64,000 nucleotides of DNA from Palsa-89 sp963824345 (GTDB lineage Bacteria > Acidobacteriota > Terriglobia > Bryobacterales > Bryobacteraceae), in the NCBI GenBank assembly GCA_963824345.1, contig CAWGOZ010000006.1, positions 124,001-188,000 of the forward strand, in the 5' to 3' direction. The stretch's first letter is position 1, and each line of letters starts with the position of its first letter. Positions 7,785-16,581 of this stretch are shown piece after piece. The position numbers and the translations under genes were made by a program. A model generated the notes under the pieces. The model saw only the letters and a list, made by a program, of their open reading frames with translations. It ran no database searches and had not been told where the DNA came from.

Positions 7785-8726
7785 TCAATTCTTCGGCAGC
7801 GGCACCGCGTACAATTTGAACGTCCCGGGATCTTTATCCTTGTACGCGGCATCGTTCAGATAGGGCAGCTTTCCCTCGACGATCCAGGCCATGCCGCGCG
7901 TCGCGGTAACAGCCGGCGTCATGACAAGTCCCTCTTTGATGGTCTTGATCGTTGCGTTCTTCATCCCCGGACCTTCGAACGTCACGATGTCCATCTTGCC
8001 TGAGTTTTCGGCCAGCAGCAGCCGATTCTTGCCGATGGTCCGCATACCGTCCGGGCGTTCCAGCGGCTGCGAAAGTTTAAGCTCCACCACGCTCTTGGAT
8101 TTGCCGTCCGGCCCCAAATCCACGCGCAGCAGCTTGCCCTCGGTCACGCTGTTTACATAGAGGATGTTTTTCTCGCCGAAAGCCAGACCGTCGGCGCCCG
8201 CCAGCAACGGATCCTTCGCGGCGATTTCCAAAGTCTTGGCGCCGGGTTTCAACATGTCGATGCTGCCTTGGCGCGTGTCGCTAATGTAGGCCGTGCCATC
8301 CGCCGCCACCGCGATGTCGTTGCACAGCGCGCCCTGGCCGGGCAGAACATAGGTGGCTTTCACCGCGCCGGTCTTCAGATCGAATGTCATCGCGGCCGTG
8401 GCCTCGCCCTTGTTATCCAGATTGTTGGAACAGACCCACAGGGTCTTGCCTTTTTGATCCGCGTAAACACCCAGCACCTGATGCAGACCACCGGTGCCGG
8501 GCTTAATCCACTCTTCCACCGTCGCGGTTCCGGGTGCGATGCGGCTCACGTTGCCCTTGCCCAGGCTGCCGACAATCAGGGTTCCGTCGGAGGTGGAAGT
8601 AATGCTTTCCGGAAAAACGCGCGTACCGGGAAGCGTGATTTCAGTGGGCGGCGCGGCAAAGCCGGCGGACGCGATAAGGATCAGCGCAGCAGCGCCGAGT
8701 GCGGATTGATGGAATGGTCGTTTCAT
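7785..8726 (-). CDS. Secreted SMP-30/gluconolactonase-like beta-propeller protein
   Basis: The 313-residue protein has a clear signal peptide (MKRPFHQSALG... ending at SAGFA, about residue 24). The rest carries repeated propeller strands with phrases such as PESITSTSDGTLIVGSLGKGNVSRI, shown here only in part, together with DIAVAADGTAYISD and GADGLAFGEKNILYVN. These match the calcium-dependent SMP-30/gluconolaconase/LRE fold. Enzymatic activity cannot be inferred because many secreted members have no assigned substrate. The stop lies about 20 bases from the tandem 17-bp array. The start is followed upstream by about 110 non-coding bases shared with the divergent gene at 8837. Confidence 0.8.
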   Translation of the reverse strand: MKRPFHQSALGAAALILIASAGFAAPPTEITLPGTRVFPESITSTSDGTLIVGSLGKGNVSRIAPGTATVEEWIKPGTGGLHQVLGVYADQKGKTLWVCSNNLDNKGEATAAMTFDLKTGAVKATYVLPGQGALCNDIAVAADGTAYISDTRQGSIDMLKPGAKTLEIAAKDPLLAGADGLAFGEKNILYVNSVTEGKLLRVDLGPDGKSKSVVELKLSQPLERPDGMRTIGKNRLLLAENSGKMDIVTFEGPGMKNATIKTIKEGLVMTPAVTATRGMAWIVEGKLPYLNDAAYKDKDPGTFKLYAVPLPKN

Positions 8727-8836
8727 TGTTAAGGGTTGTCTTGCATCATAGACGATAACATTTTCAAACGACGCCGGGTACGGCTAAGCGTACTGTGCCG
8801 GTTTAGGGTCGCCGTACTATTTCGGCGCCGCGACGG

Positions 8837-9220
8837 ATGGCTTACCGTCGGGCGATGCGACTCATAGCCATCTGCTGCGTTCTAGTCGGGGCGAGCTTGA
8901 TATGCAAGGCCGACGACAAACAGGCCCAGGACAAACAGTCATTCCAGGGCACTATCTATAATCTCGACCCGCCGGAACCCGCGCCTTACATTCCGCCGCC
9001 ACAGGAACCTGAGGAGCCTACCTCCGAAATCAAGCCAACCGCGCCGGCAGTTCCTGTGATCCCTGGAGCGGTCCAAGCTCAAGCGGCTCCCGTGGCCCCG
9101 TCGGTGGCGAACCCCGAACACTACTGGCGCATGCACGCCGCAGCGCTATCGCTCGCGCAGCGGAGCAGCTATGCGCCTGTTTCTGCCCTTCCGAACCTGA
9201 ATCTTGAAAAAGGAGGATGA
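8837..9220 (+). CDS. Small secreted proline-rich protein, unknown function
   Basis: The 127 residues begin with an Arg-containing n-region and a hydrophobic stretch (LIAICCVLVGASLIC) that looks like a signal peptide. A Pro/Glu-rich segment follows at about 40-90, and the tail ends in NLNLEKGG. I do not recognise a domain. An ATG at 8855 (MRLIAICC) is an equally good start; neither has a strong ribosome site. The last codons contain AAAGGAGG, which serves as the ribosome site of the next gene three bases downstream, so the two genes form an operon. Confidence 0.6.
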   Translation: MAYRRAMRLIAICCVLVGASLICKADDKQAQDKQSFQGTIYNLDPPEPAPYIPPPQEPEEPTSEIKPTAPAVPVIPGAVQAQAAPVAPSVANPEHYWRMHAAALSLAQRSSYAPVSALPNLNLEKGG

Positions 9221-9223
9221 AGA

Positions 9224-10132
9224 ATGAAATCGGTTGTGTTGTTGTTTATCGCGATGGTTTTCGCGAGCGCTCAAGTGCCGCCGCCGTCCGATGGAAAAGT
9301 GCGGGTGTACGTCGCCGACAGCCAGTCGTGGGAAGTGACGGGCTGGTGGAGCTATTCCAAAAAGACTGGTTCGGGCTATGAACGCGGGGGCGCGCGCCCC
9401 CAAACCGCGGAAATCATCAAGACGTTCAATGAGCGGTGCCCCGAGGTTACCGTCACGAACAACAAAGACCGGGCAAACTTCGCCGTCGTCCTGGATCATG
9501 AAGGCGGCAAGGGATGGCTCCAGCATAAGAACAAAGTTGCTGTGTTCAATCGAGCTGGGGACGTGATTTTCAGCGCGTCAACTCTAAGTTTAGGTAACTC
9601 GGTAAAGGGCGCTTGTGACGCGATCACGATGGCACCCGCTTCTGCGGATGAAGCTGTTCCAGCCGCATCGCCAGCCAAACCAATACCAACAGCCGCGATT
9701 ACAGCACAACCCGAAATCATACCGGTCACGCCGGTGAAGACGGCCCCCGTACAGACCGTTTCTCCGCAAACCGAATCCAACCGCCTCGCCCCAGTTGTTC
9801 CGCCTCCAGTTTGGGCTGCTTTGCCACAAGCGGAACCCATCCGAGTTACCCCCGCCACCACAGCTCCGGCTTCATCCCGCCAAGCGGATGCCGCCGCGAA
9901 TGGCCTGGCGTACGTTACGTTCGCTTCAAATCCTCCGGGTGCCATTGTGTCTTTCAGCGGGATGACATTTGCCGCCACTCCGTTTGTGACGAAGCTCCAG
10001 CCAGGCAAGTACCCAGTTAAGATGACGCTGGCCGGATATCCAGACTGGGAAACCGAAATAACTGTTGATGCAGGTAAGCCGTCCACGGTCGTCGCGCAAT
10101 TGAATTCAACCACCGGCGTGGTGCTCAAGTAG
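9224..10132 (+). CDS. Secreted PEGA-domain protein
   Basis: The 302-residue product has a signal peptide (about 1-17, FASAQ). An N-terminal domain of about 110 residues begins VRVYVADSQSWEV and contains FAVVLDHEGGKGW. A Pro/Ala/Thr-rich linker follows at about 130-220. The C-terminal PEGA domain reads VTFASNPPGAIVSFSG, ATPFVTKLQPGKYPVKM and AGYPDWETEI. PEGA domains are small surface beta-sandwiches found in cell-envelope proteins. The strong AAAGGAGG ribosome site lies inside the end of the preceding gene, giving tight coupling. No catalytic residues are evident. Confidence 0.8.
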   Translation: MKSVVLLFIAMVFASAQVPPPSDGKVRVYVADSQSWEVTGWWSYSKKTGSGYERGGARPQTAEIIKTFNERCPEVTVTNNKDRANFAVVLDHEGGKGWLQHKNKVAVFNRAGDVIFSASTLSLGNSVKGACDAITMAPASADEAVPAASPAKPIPTAAITAQPEIIPVTPVKTAPVQTVSPQTESNRLAPVVPPPVWAALPQAEPIRVTPATTAPASSRQADAAANGLAYVTFASNPPGAIVSFSGMTFAATPFVTKLQPGKYPVKMTLAGYPDWETEITVDAGKPSTVVAQLNSTTGVVLK

Positions 10133-10485
10133 AAGGGTTGCGTCATACCGAAAAACCTACGACGGCTGGGCTTCGGCTATCCCTTCACGTCTACTCACAT
10201 CAGTGCATGGCTTTAGGAATATCCCGAATGCATGTCTATCCGCCCGCATGGAGCAAGGGAGTGAACGACCCCGTCCTGCTCATGACGCCGGAGTCTTGGG
10301 CGCCGATGGTGTTGGGAACTGTACAAACTCTCTAACGGGCTGAAAACGTCGGAAATCCGCTTGCTGACGCGCGCGGCTCATGATCTCGATCGCGTGTATC
10401 TACGTGCTTACCGAGCCGCGACCGTGAGGGAGTTCGTCCCAACGCTTATTTCGGCATTCTGCCAATTCCAAGGGTCTTATGGAAC
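10133..10485. other. Intergenic region, 353 bases, between convergent genes
   Basis: The region separates the PEGA-protein gene from the transporter gene. It contains an open frame at 10138-10335 (65 codons) without ribosome site or recognisable domain, which I do not call a gene. One copy of the dispersed element lies at 10410-10432. I see no convincing terminator. Confidence 0.5.
10410..10432 (+). repeat. Dispersed intergenic element, copy 2
   Basis: ACCGAGCCGCGACCGTGAGG followed by GAG. The first 20 bases match the copy at 7753. It lies about 54 bases beyond the stop of the transporter gene. Confidence 0.75.
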
Positions 10486-11808
10486 CTAAGCGCCCGTCGC
10501 TTCTTTCGATTTTGTCGGCCGCACCAACAAAGTCAGAACGAACCCCACCGCCAGCAGCGCCGCCAGCACCTCCAGCGGCTGATCGTAAATATGAATCTTG
10601 CTCGCGCCCGGAGCCAGGCTCGCTTTGGCGCGCGCGGAAAGCTGCGTGATGATCACCGGACCGGCGATGGCGGCCGCGCTCCACGCGGTGAGCAAAACAC
10701 CGTGAATCGCGCCGACGTTCTGCGCTCCGAACATGTCCGCAAGAAACGCCGGAATGGTCGCGAAACCGCCGCCATACATGGTGAAGACCACGAACAGAGC
10801 GGCTTCGAAGATCACCCATTCGCCTCTTCCGGCTAGGCCTGGGATCAGAAGAAACAGGATCACCTGCGTCACAAAAAACGTAAGGTAGGTATTCCGGCGG
10901 CCGATAAAATCCGAGAAGGACGCCCAAAATAATCGGCCTCCGGCGTTGAACAGGCTGATGAGAGAAACCACGGCGGCGGCTTGCAGTGGAGTTTTCCCGA
11001 ACATGTCCTGCATCATCGGCGAGGCCTGCGCCAGAATACCGATGCCGGCCGTCACGTTGATAAACAAAATGCCCCACAGCAAATAAAACTGCACGGTCTG
11101 GATGGCTTCGTTCCGCGTGAATTGGCGGCTGGTGATCATTTTGTTCTGTCTCACCGGAGGAACCCAGCCTTCGGGCCGCCAACCTTCCGGCGGACGGCTC
11201 ATCAAGCGCGCGCCAATCATCATGAGGATGAAGTAAACGGCGCCCAGAGCGATCACGGTCCTGGCTACGCCGAACAGATTCATGAAATACACGTTCAAGA
11301 AACCGGCCAGGAACGCGCCGCCCCCGAATCCCATGATCGCCATGCCGGTGGCCATGCCGCGGCGGTCTGGAAACCACTTGACCAGCGAGCTGACCGGGGC
11401 GATGTAACCGAGTCCGCATCCCATGCCGCCGATCACGCCCATTCCCAGGAAAACCAGCACGGATTGCTTCACCGCCAGGCCGATTCCGCCGATGATCAGT
11501 CCGACGCCAAAGAGCACGGCGGCAGCGGTTGCGGCCACACGCGGTCCCCTTCGCTCCACCCACGGCCCGCCGAACGCGGCGCTCAGCCCCAGCAGAATCA
11601 GCGCTGTGCTGAACGTGGTGTAGGGAGGGCTGAACCACCATGGATCGCCGGGAAACACCGCATGGATCGGCCGGTTAAAGGTGCTCCAGGCGTATACCGA
11701 ACCGATGCAGATGTGAACAGCCAGCGCGCCCAACGGAATGACCCAGCGGTTGACGGGCTTAGCGGTCTGCGAAGAGGTGATTGGCGACTGTGTTTGCTGG
11801 GTGGCCAT
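10486..11808 (-). CDS. Oxalate/formate antiporter-family MFS transporter
   Basis: The 440 residues form a 12-helix major facilitator. The N-terminus reads NRWVIPLGALAVHICIGSVYAWSTFNRP, quoted here in two halves as NRWVIPLGALAV and HICIGSVYAWSTF, which is characteristic of the OFA subfamily. The cytoplasmic loop PDRRGMATG between helices is also typical. OFA proteins exchange or take up small carboxylates such as oxalate, formate, pyruvate or lactate; the substrate here is not determined by the sequence. It is transcribed alone, and its start faces the yceD promoter region 90 bases away. An fdhE gene lies 15 kb away, but nothing links the two directly. Confidence 0.87.
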   Translation of the reverse strand: MATQQTQSPITSSQTAKPVNRWVIPLGALAVHICIGSVYAWSTFNRPIHAVFPGDPWWFSPPYTTFSTALILLGLSAAFGGPWVERRGPRVAATAAAVLFGVGLIIGGIGLAVKQSVLVFLGMGVIGGMGCGLGYIAPVSSLVKWFPDRRGMATGMAIMGFGGGAFLAGFLNVYFMNLFGVARTVIALGAVYFILMMIGARLMSRPPEGWRPEGWVPPVRQNKMITSRQFTRNEAIQTVQFYLLWGILFINVTAGIGILAQASPMMQDMFGKTPLQAAAVVSLISLFNAGGRLFWASFSDFIGRRNTYLTFFVTQVILFLLIPGLAGRGEWVIFEAALFVVFTMYGGGFATIPAFLADMFGAQNVGAIHGVLLTAWSAAAIAGPVIITQLSARAKASLAPGASKIHIYDQPLEVLAALLAVGFVLTLLVRPTKSKEATGA

Positions 11809-11855
11809 GGTTTTCGCCTAAATTCTACCGCATCCCTGCCGATCCGCCCAAGCCT

Positions 11856-11864
11856 TGCTATACT
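11856..11864 (+). promoter_or_regulatory. Probable extended -10 promoter for yceD-rpmF-plsX-dsbD
   Basis: TGC-TATACT is an extended -10 element 35 bases upstream of the yceD GTG start. No good -35 hexamer is found at the usual distance, which is common for extended -10 promoters. Confidence 0.45.
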
Positions 11865-11898
11865 AGTGCTTTAACGCTCCCTTACGGCGAGGTGCTGT

Positions 11899-12444
11899 GT
11901 GTTTATCAGCGTTCAGGAGCTGGAGCTCAAGAAGGTCCATTTTGAGGTGGCCTTCCCGCCCGGTGAAATCGAGTTTTTTGACGATGGCGACCGGCTAGCC
12001 CAGGCTTCCCCGCTCCTGGCGGAAGGTTCCGCGGAGCTTCTCCCGCATACCATAGGGGAGATCCGCATCCGTGGTCATCTGGCGGTCACCATGCGCTGCG
12101 ATTGCAACCGGTGCCTGGAGCCGGCGGAATTTCCGTTGGATTCCAACTTCGATTTGTACTACCGGCCGGCTGCGCTTGCCGGTGAGGACGAAGAAGTGGA
12201 GATCGATGAAGGAGAGGCTGAAATCGCCTTCTATGAAGGCGGCGGGATCGAGTTAGGGGATGTATTACGGGAGCACGTTCTTCTGGCCATGCCGATGCAG
12301 CGGGTTTGCCGCCCGGATTGCCTGGGGATGTGCCCCATCTGCGGGCAGAATCGGAACCTGATAAACTGCGGATGCGAAGCCAAGCTGGTGGACGACCGCT
12401 GGTCAGCGCTCAAGAAAGTTCAAGTTAAAAGCAGCACTATTTAA
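11899..12444 (+). CDS. yceD: YceD family protein (DUF177)
   Basis: The 181 residues match YceD, a small protein nearly always encoded just before rpmF and implicated in 23S rRNA accumulation. Typical features are the CDCNRCLE motif in the middle and a C-terminal cysteine cluster CRPDCLGMCPICGQN, which suggests metal binding in this subgroup. The start is GTG, preceded by GAGG. It is followed after 24 bases by rpmF. The order yceD-rpmF-plsX makes the identification firm even though overall conservation in the family is low. Confidence 0.88.
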   Translation: MFISVQELELKKVHFEVAFPPGEIEFFDDGDRLAQASPLLAEGSAELLPHTIGEIRIRGHLAVTMRCDCNRCLEPAEFPLDSNFDLYYRPAALAGEDEEVEIDEGEAEIAFYEGGGIELGDVLREHVLLAMPMQRVCRPDCLGMCPICGQNRNLINCGCEAKLVDDRWSALKKVQVKSSTI

Positions 12445-12468
12445 AGCAGCACTTTAAAGGACGACAAG

Positions 12469-12651
12469 ATGCCGAATCCAAAACGACGACACTCCAAGGA
12501 GCGCACCTCCACCAGGCGGGCTCACGATCATTTGCGCGTGCTCGGCCACGCCGAGTGCCCCAATTGCCACGAACCCAAGCTTCCGCATCGCGCCTGCCCG
12601 CATTGCGGCCAGTACAAGGGCCGCGAAGTGATTGAAGTCGCGGAAGAATAA
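12469..12651 (+). CDS. rpmF: 50S ribosomal protein L32
   Basis: The 60-residue protein begins MPNPKRRHSKERTSTRRAHD, the L32 signature, and has two CxxC pairs (CPNC and CPHC) of the zinc-binding form. GGA lies upstream of the ATG. The gene sits between yceD and plsX in the classical order and is presumably co-transcribed with them. Confidence 0.97.
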   Translation: MPNPKRRHSKERTSTRRAHDHLRVLGHAECPNCHEPKLPHRACPHCGQYKGREVIEVAEE

Positions 12652-12673
12652 CCCGCCGAATCCCGTCAATTCC

Positions 12674-13684
12674 ATGCTGACCGTCGCGGTTGACGCAATG
12701 GGCGGAGATGACGCCCCCAAAGCTGAGGTAGAGGGAGCGGTTCGCGCTGCCCGCTCGCTGGGCGTCCGAGTCATCCTGGTGGGCAAGCAGGACATCGTCC
12801 GCACCGAGCTCGACAAACACGACGGCATCGCCGGCCTGCCCATCGAAGTGCAGCACGCCAGCGAACACATCACCATGGAAGACAGCGCCGGAAAGGCGAT
12901 GAAGAACAAGCGCGACAGCTCCATCCGCGTGGCCGCGCGGCTGGTGCGCGATGGCGTGGCCGACGGCGTGGTATCGGCCGGCAACACCGGCGCCGTGATG
13001 GCCACCGTCAAGTCCGTGCAAGGCATGCTTCCGGGCGTGGATCGGCCGGCTCTCGCATCGGCTTTCCCCACCGTTAAAGGCACTCCCGTGGTAGTGGTGG
13101 ACGTGGGCGCGAATGTGGACTGCTCGCCCCGCATGCTAGCGCAGTTCGCCGTCATGGGCGACATCTACTCGCGCGTTATCTTCCACACCCACCGGCCGCG
13201 CGTAGGGCTGCTCTCCATCGGCGAAGAGGAACACAAGGGCAACGATCTTACTCGCTCGGCAACGCCGTTGCTCAAAGCGCTGCCCATTCAATTCATCGGC
13301 AACGTGGAAGGCCGCGATATTTATACCGGCGAGACCGACGTGATCGTTTGCGACGGCTTTATCGGCAACGTGGCGCTGAAAGTCAGTGAAGGCCTGGTGG
13401 AGATGGTCTATCAAATGTTGCGCGAGTCGTTGGAAGCCACCATCACGCGCAAGATCGGTTACGTGCTGGCGCGCACCGCGTTCAAGGAATTTAAAAAGCG
13501 CGTGGATTATTCCGAATATGGCGGCGCTCCGCTGCTGGGCGTGCGGGGAGTCTGCATCATTACCCACGGCCGCTCCAATGCCAATGCGATCAGGAATGCG
13601 ATTCGCGTGGCAGCCGAATTCGCCGAAGGGAAGGTCAACGAACGGATCGAGGCCGAACTGGCCGGCCACATGGCACTGACATGA
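12674..13684 (+). CDS. plsX: Phosphate acyltransferase PlsX
   Basis: PlsX converts acyl-ACP to acyl-phosphate for PlsY in membrane phospholipid synthesis and acts peripherally at the membrane. The 336 residues start at MLTVAVDAMGGDDAP, the family N-terminus. Further motifs are SAGNTGAVMA, the GANVDC segment and SEYGGAPLLG. The open frame extends back to 12632, but that start would overlap rpmF and add a non-conserved leader, so I use the ATG at 12674. The stop overlaps the dsbD start (ATGA). Confidence 0.96.
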   Translation: MLTVAVDAMGGDDAPKAEVEGAVRAARSLGVRVILVGKQDIVRTELDKHDGIAGLPIEVQHASEHITMEDSAGKAMKNKRDSSIRVAARLVRDGVADGVVSAGNTGAVMATVKSVQGMLPGVDRPALASAFPTVKGTPVVVVDVGANVDCSPRMLAQFAVMGDIYSRVIFHTHRPRVGLLSIGEEEHKGNDLTRSATPLLKALPIQFIGNVEGRDIYTGETDVIVCDGFIGNVALKVSEGLVEMVYQMLRESLEATITRKIGYVLARTAFKEFKKRVDYSEYGGAPLLGVRGVCIITHGRSNANAIRNAIRVAAEFAEGKVNERIEAELAGHMALT

Positions 13685-15606
13685 TTCGCGCGCTTTCGGT
13701 TTTTGTCCTGGGCCTCGCTGCGCTAGGTTCGGCGCCCCTATTCGCCGCTGAAGACCCGGTGCAGTGGACGCTGGCCTTTGATACCAAGGCCGCCCCGCCG
13801 GGATCGCATGTGCTGGCCCGATTCACCGGGACCATTGAACCGCACTGGCACGTTTATTCGATCACCACGCCGCCCGGCGGCCCCAACCCCACCACCGCGA
13901 GAATCGCGGACAATCCCGCGGTCGCAGGCTTCAAAATCTATCAGTCCAAGCCCGTGCGGAAACTCGATCCGAGCTTCGGCATCGACACCGAAACATTTGC
14001 CGACCAATACGTTCTGTTGCTCGACGTCGAGTTGAAGAAAGACGCGGCAGCGGGCCCGGTGGATCTCACTGCCAACGTCCGCTATCAGTGCTGCAACGAT
14101 ACCATTTGCCTGCCGCCCAAGCGCAAGTCGGCCACGGCGTCTTTGACCATTGATCCATCGGCCGCAGCTGCGGCAATCGCGATCCCCGCCGGGTACTCGG
14201 TGGTGCCAACCGCAGCGGCCGCGGCACCGTCTATCGCCTTAGCTGCCCGGGGGGCTTCCGCGGCAGCGGCGGCGCAGCCGGCCCTCGATTTCGGCTTCTT
14301 GCTCACAGCATTCGCTGCAGGGATCGCGGCGATTTTCACTCCGTGCGTGTTTCCCATGATCCCGTTCACGGTGTCCTACTTCGTCAATCGTCAGACCGGC
14401 AACCAGCGGGACGGCGTCCTGCAGGCCGTGGTCTTCTGTCTCGGCATCATTATTCTCTTTACCGGCCTGGGTCTGCTGGTGAAGGCCATCGCGGGTCCGT
14501 TTGGCGTCGTGCAGCTCGGCAACAGCCCGTGGGTGAACGGCTTCATCGCCGCCGTCTTCGTCGTCTTCGGCCTGAGCTTGCTGGGCGCTTATGAGTTGAC
14601 GCTGCCTTCCGGCTTGCTCACGAAAATGAATCAGGCTTCCGAAGGCGGCGGTTACCTGGGCACGCTGATCATGGGGCTGACATTTACGCTCACCTCGTTT
14701 GCGTGCATCGGACCGATCGTAGGTCCCCTTTTGGTAGCCTCGGTCCAGACCAGCGGTTTGCAGCCGGCGTTCGGCATGGCGTCCTTCGCCACCGGCTTGG
14801 CCGCGCCCTTTTTCGTGCTCGCTCTTTTTCCCTCGTTCCTGCACAAGCTGCCCAAAAGCGGCGGCTGGCTGATGCGAGTCAAAGTGGTGCTCGGATTCGT
14901 GGTGCTGGCTATCTCGATCAAATACCTGAGCTCGGCCGATCAGATTCTCCAGACCGGTTTCATCTCGCGCGAAATGTTTTTGGCCGCCTGGGTAGTGCTG
15001 TTCGCCTTGCCAGGCCTCTATCTTCTCGGCCTCCTGCGGCTGGAAGGAATTCAGCCGGACGATCGCCTGGGCGTCGGACGCGTTTTGATCGCGGCGCTGT
15101 TCCTGACGTTCTCCATCAGCTTGCTGCCGGGATTGTTCGGCGCATCGCTTGGCAACGTCGAGGCGTTTATTCCGGTACAAGCCAAAAGCATCGCGCTGCT
15201 CGGCGGAAGCGGCGGCGAGGCGGCCGGGCCGGTTTGGATGAAAAATCAGTACAAGGAAGCGCTGGCGAAAGCCCGCGCCGAGAACAAGCTGGTGTTCATC
15301 AATTTCACCGGCTACGCCTGCACCAACTGCCATTGGATGAAGGCCAACATGTTCCCGCGGCCCGAAATCAGCGGGCTATTGAAGGACTTCGTGCTGGTGG
15401 ATCTGTATACCGACGGCACCGATGCGCCTTCCGAGCAAAACCAGCAGCTCGAAGAGAAGCGCTTCGGCACGGTCGCGATTCCGTTCTATGCCATCGTCGA
15501 TCCAGAGGAGCGCACCATCGCAACGTTCCCCGGCTTGACCCGCAAAGCTTCCGAATTCGCCGGCTTTCTCGAGAGCCGCAATCAAAAGGTAGCTTCCAGG
15601 CTGTAG
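13681..15606 (+). CDS. dsbD: Thiol:disulfide interchange protein DsbD
   Basis: DsbD moves electrons from cytoplasmic thioredoxin to periplasmic thiol proteins. The 641 residues have a signal peptide (ending PLFA, about residue 22). The N-terminal periplasmic domain carries the cysteine pair in YQCCNDTICLPP. About eight membrane segments follow, with the redox motifs FTPCVFPMIPFTVSYF and SFACIGPIVGPLL. The C-terminal thioredoxin domain has GYACTNCHWMK. All three redox-active pairs are present, so it should be functional. It overlaps plsX by four bases. With the DipZ-like gene this is the second membrane disulfide carrier within 10 kb. Confidence 0.94.
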   Translation: MIRALSVFVLGLAALGSAPLFAAEDPVQWTLAFDTKAAPPGSHVLARFTGTIEPHWHVYSITTPPGGPNPTTARIADNPAVAGFKIYQSKPVRKLDPSFGIDTETFADQYVLLLDVELKKDAAAGPVDLTANVRYQCCNDTICLPPKRKSATASLTIDPSAAAAAIAIPAGYSVVPTAAAAAPSIALAARGASAAAAAQPALDFGFLLTAFAAGIAAIFTPCVFPMIPFTVSYFVNRQTGNQRDGVLQAVVFCLGIIILFTGLGLLVKAIAGPFGVVQLGNSPWVNGFIAAVFVVFGLSLLGAYELTLPSGLLTKMNQASEGGGYLGTLIMGLTFTLTSFACIGPIVGPLLVASVQTSGLQPAFGMASFATGLAAPFFVLALFPSFLHKLPKSGGWLMRVKVVLGFVVLAISIKYLSSADQILQTGFISREMFLAAWVVLFALPGLYLLGLLRLEGIQPDDRLGVGRVLIAALFLTFSISLLPGLFGASLGNVEAFIPVQAKSIALLGGSGGEAAGPVWMKNQYKEALAKARAENKLVFINFTGYACTNCHWMKANMFPRPEISGLLKDFVLVDLYTDGTDAPSEQNQQLEEKRFGTVAIPFYAIVDPEERTIATFPGLTRKASEFAGFLESRNQKVASRL

Positions 15607-15622
15607 GCGCCCCCTCAGGTTT

Positions 15623-15651
15623 CCTAGGGCCTAACCCCTGCCGACCCTAGG
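15623..15651 (+). terminator. Possible hairpin after dsbD
   Basis: CCTAGGG and CCCTAGG form a perfect 7-bp inverted repeat with a 15-base loop, 17 bases after the dsbD stop. There is no T-run, so termination is not assured. Confidence 0.3.
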
Positions 15652-15686
15652 TGGATTCCCTCTGTTAAACTAAGCATTACCTGAGA

Positions 15687-15715
15687 TTGATTACGTACCA
15701 GTACCCCGCTAGAAT
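15687..15715 (+). promoter_or_regulatory. Sigma-70-type promoter before the response regulator
   Basis: TTGATT and TAGAAT are separated by exactly 17 bases. Transcription would start near 15722, only a few bases before the first possible ATG at 15725. This implies either a leaderless message or use of the ATG at 15812, which has AAGGAAGG before it. Confidence 0.6.
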
Positions 15716-15724
15716 CTAGATGCG

Positions 15725-16489
15725 ATGGCCGATACAGCATATATGAACGATACCTTTGCAACCCTGGAAGGCAATGAAGCGCAACCTAGTACGGCGGAAC
15801 CAAGGAAGGGCATGATTCGAATCCTGATCGCCGACGACCACCCCATTGTCCGGGATGGCCTAAAGAAACTCCTTACTCTGGAGGAGGACTTCCAGATCGT
15901 CGGAGAGGCGTCCGACGGGTGCGAAGTGCTGGACCGCGTCCAGGAACTGGATCCCGACGTCCTGCTGCTGGATCTGCGCATGCCCAATCTGGATGGCCTG
16001 TCGGCGCTGCAGGCGCTGCAACAGACCAACAAGCGCACCCGCGTCATTGTACTTACGGCCTCCGAAGACAAAAACGAATTCGTGCAGGCCATGAAGCTGG
16101 GCTGTTCCGGCATCGTGCTCAAGCAGACCGCGCCCGAACTCATCGTCAAGAGCATCCGCAAGGTGCACGGCGGCGAAATCTGGCTGGATTCTCACACTAC
16201 GGCGGCGGTCATGCGCCAGTTCGCGGCCCCCGGCGATGTTACCGGCGGTGGCGGCGGAGGCGGAGGCAAGGCCCGCGAGCGGTCGCCATTGAGCCAGCGC
16301 GAACGCGAAATCGTCCAACTGGTCGCCCAAGGCTACAAGAACAAGGAAATGGCCGAAAAGATGTTCATCAGCGAGCAAACGGTGAAGAATCACCTGCACA
16401 ACATCTTCGACAAGCTGGGTGTGTCGGACCGTCTGGAACTGGCGCTATACGCCATCCATAAGGGCCTGCACCTGGCCGCCGAACGCTAG
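15725..16489 (+). CDS. NarL/FixJ-type (LuxR) response regulator
   Basis: The 254 residues comprise a receiver domain (about 30-150) with the acidic pair in IADDHP, the phospho-acceptor Asp in LLLDLRMP and the switch region IVLTAS. A linker with eight consecutive glycines follows (about 178-185). The C-terminal LuxR helix-turn-helix reads LSQREREIVQLVAQGYKNKEMA, quoted in part, then SEQTVKNHLHNIFDKLG. No histidine kinase lies next to it, so it is an orphan here. The first 29 residues precede the conserved receiver start, and the ATG at 15812 (MIRILIADDHP) is a good alternative. Its regulon is unknown. Confidence 0.93.
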   Translation: MADTAYMNDTFATLEGNEAQPSTAEPRKGMIRILIADDHPIVRDGLKKLLTLEEDFQIVGEASDGCEVLDRVQELDPDVLLLDLRMPNLDGLSALQALQQTNKRTRVIVLTASEDKNEFVQAMKLGCSGIVLKQTAPELIVKSIRKVHGGEIWLDSHTTAAVMRQFAAPGDVTGGGGGGGGKARERSPLSQREREIVQLVAQGYKNKEMAEKMFISEQTVKNHLHNIFDKLGVSDRLELALYAIHKGLHLAAER

Positions 16490-16581
16490 CTTCTCCCTAC
16501 AGCGGGCTGGCGCGATCGTCAGTCCGCCCTTCCCCCCGCCCGTCCGCCCTTCCCCCACGTCCAACTTCCGCGCCCGCCGAT

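Noticed and set aside
10138..10335. A 65-codon gene
   Set aside because: No ribosome site, signal or recognised domain; a faint similarity of its end to a DUF397-type motif is too weak to support.
14239..15333. 364-codon minus-strand frame
   Set aside because: Antisense to the conserved DsbD membrane and thioredoxin domains.
16490..16581. C-rich region as a regulatory element
   Set aside because: It is only a short low-complexity stretch with an imperfect GTCCGCCCTTCCCCC repeat; no function can be argued.
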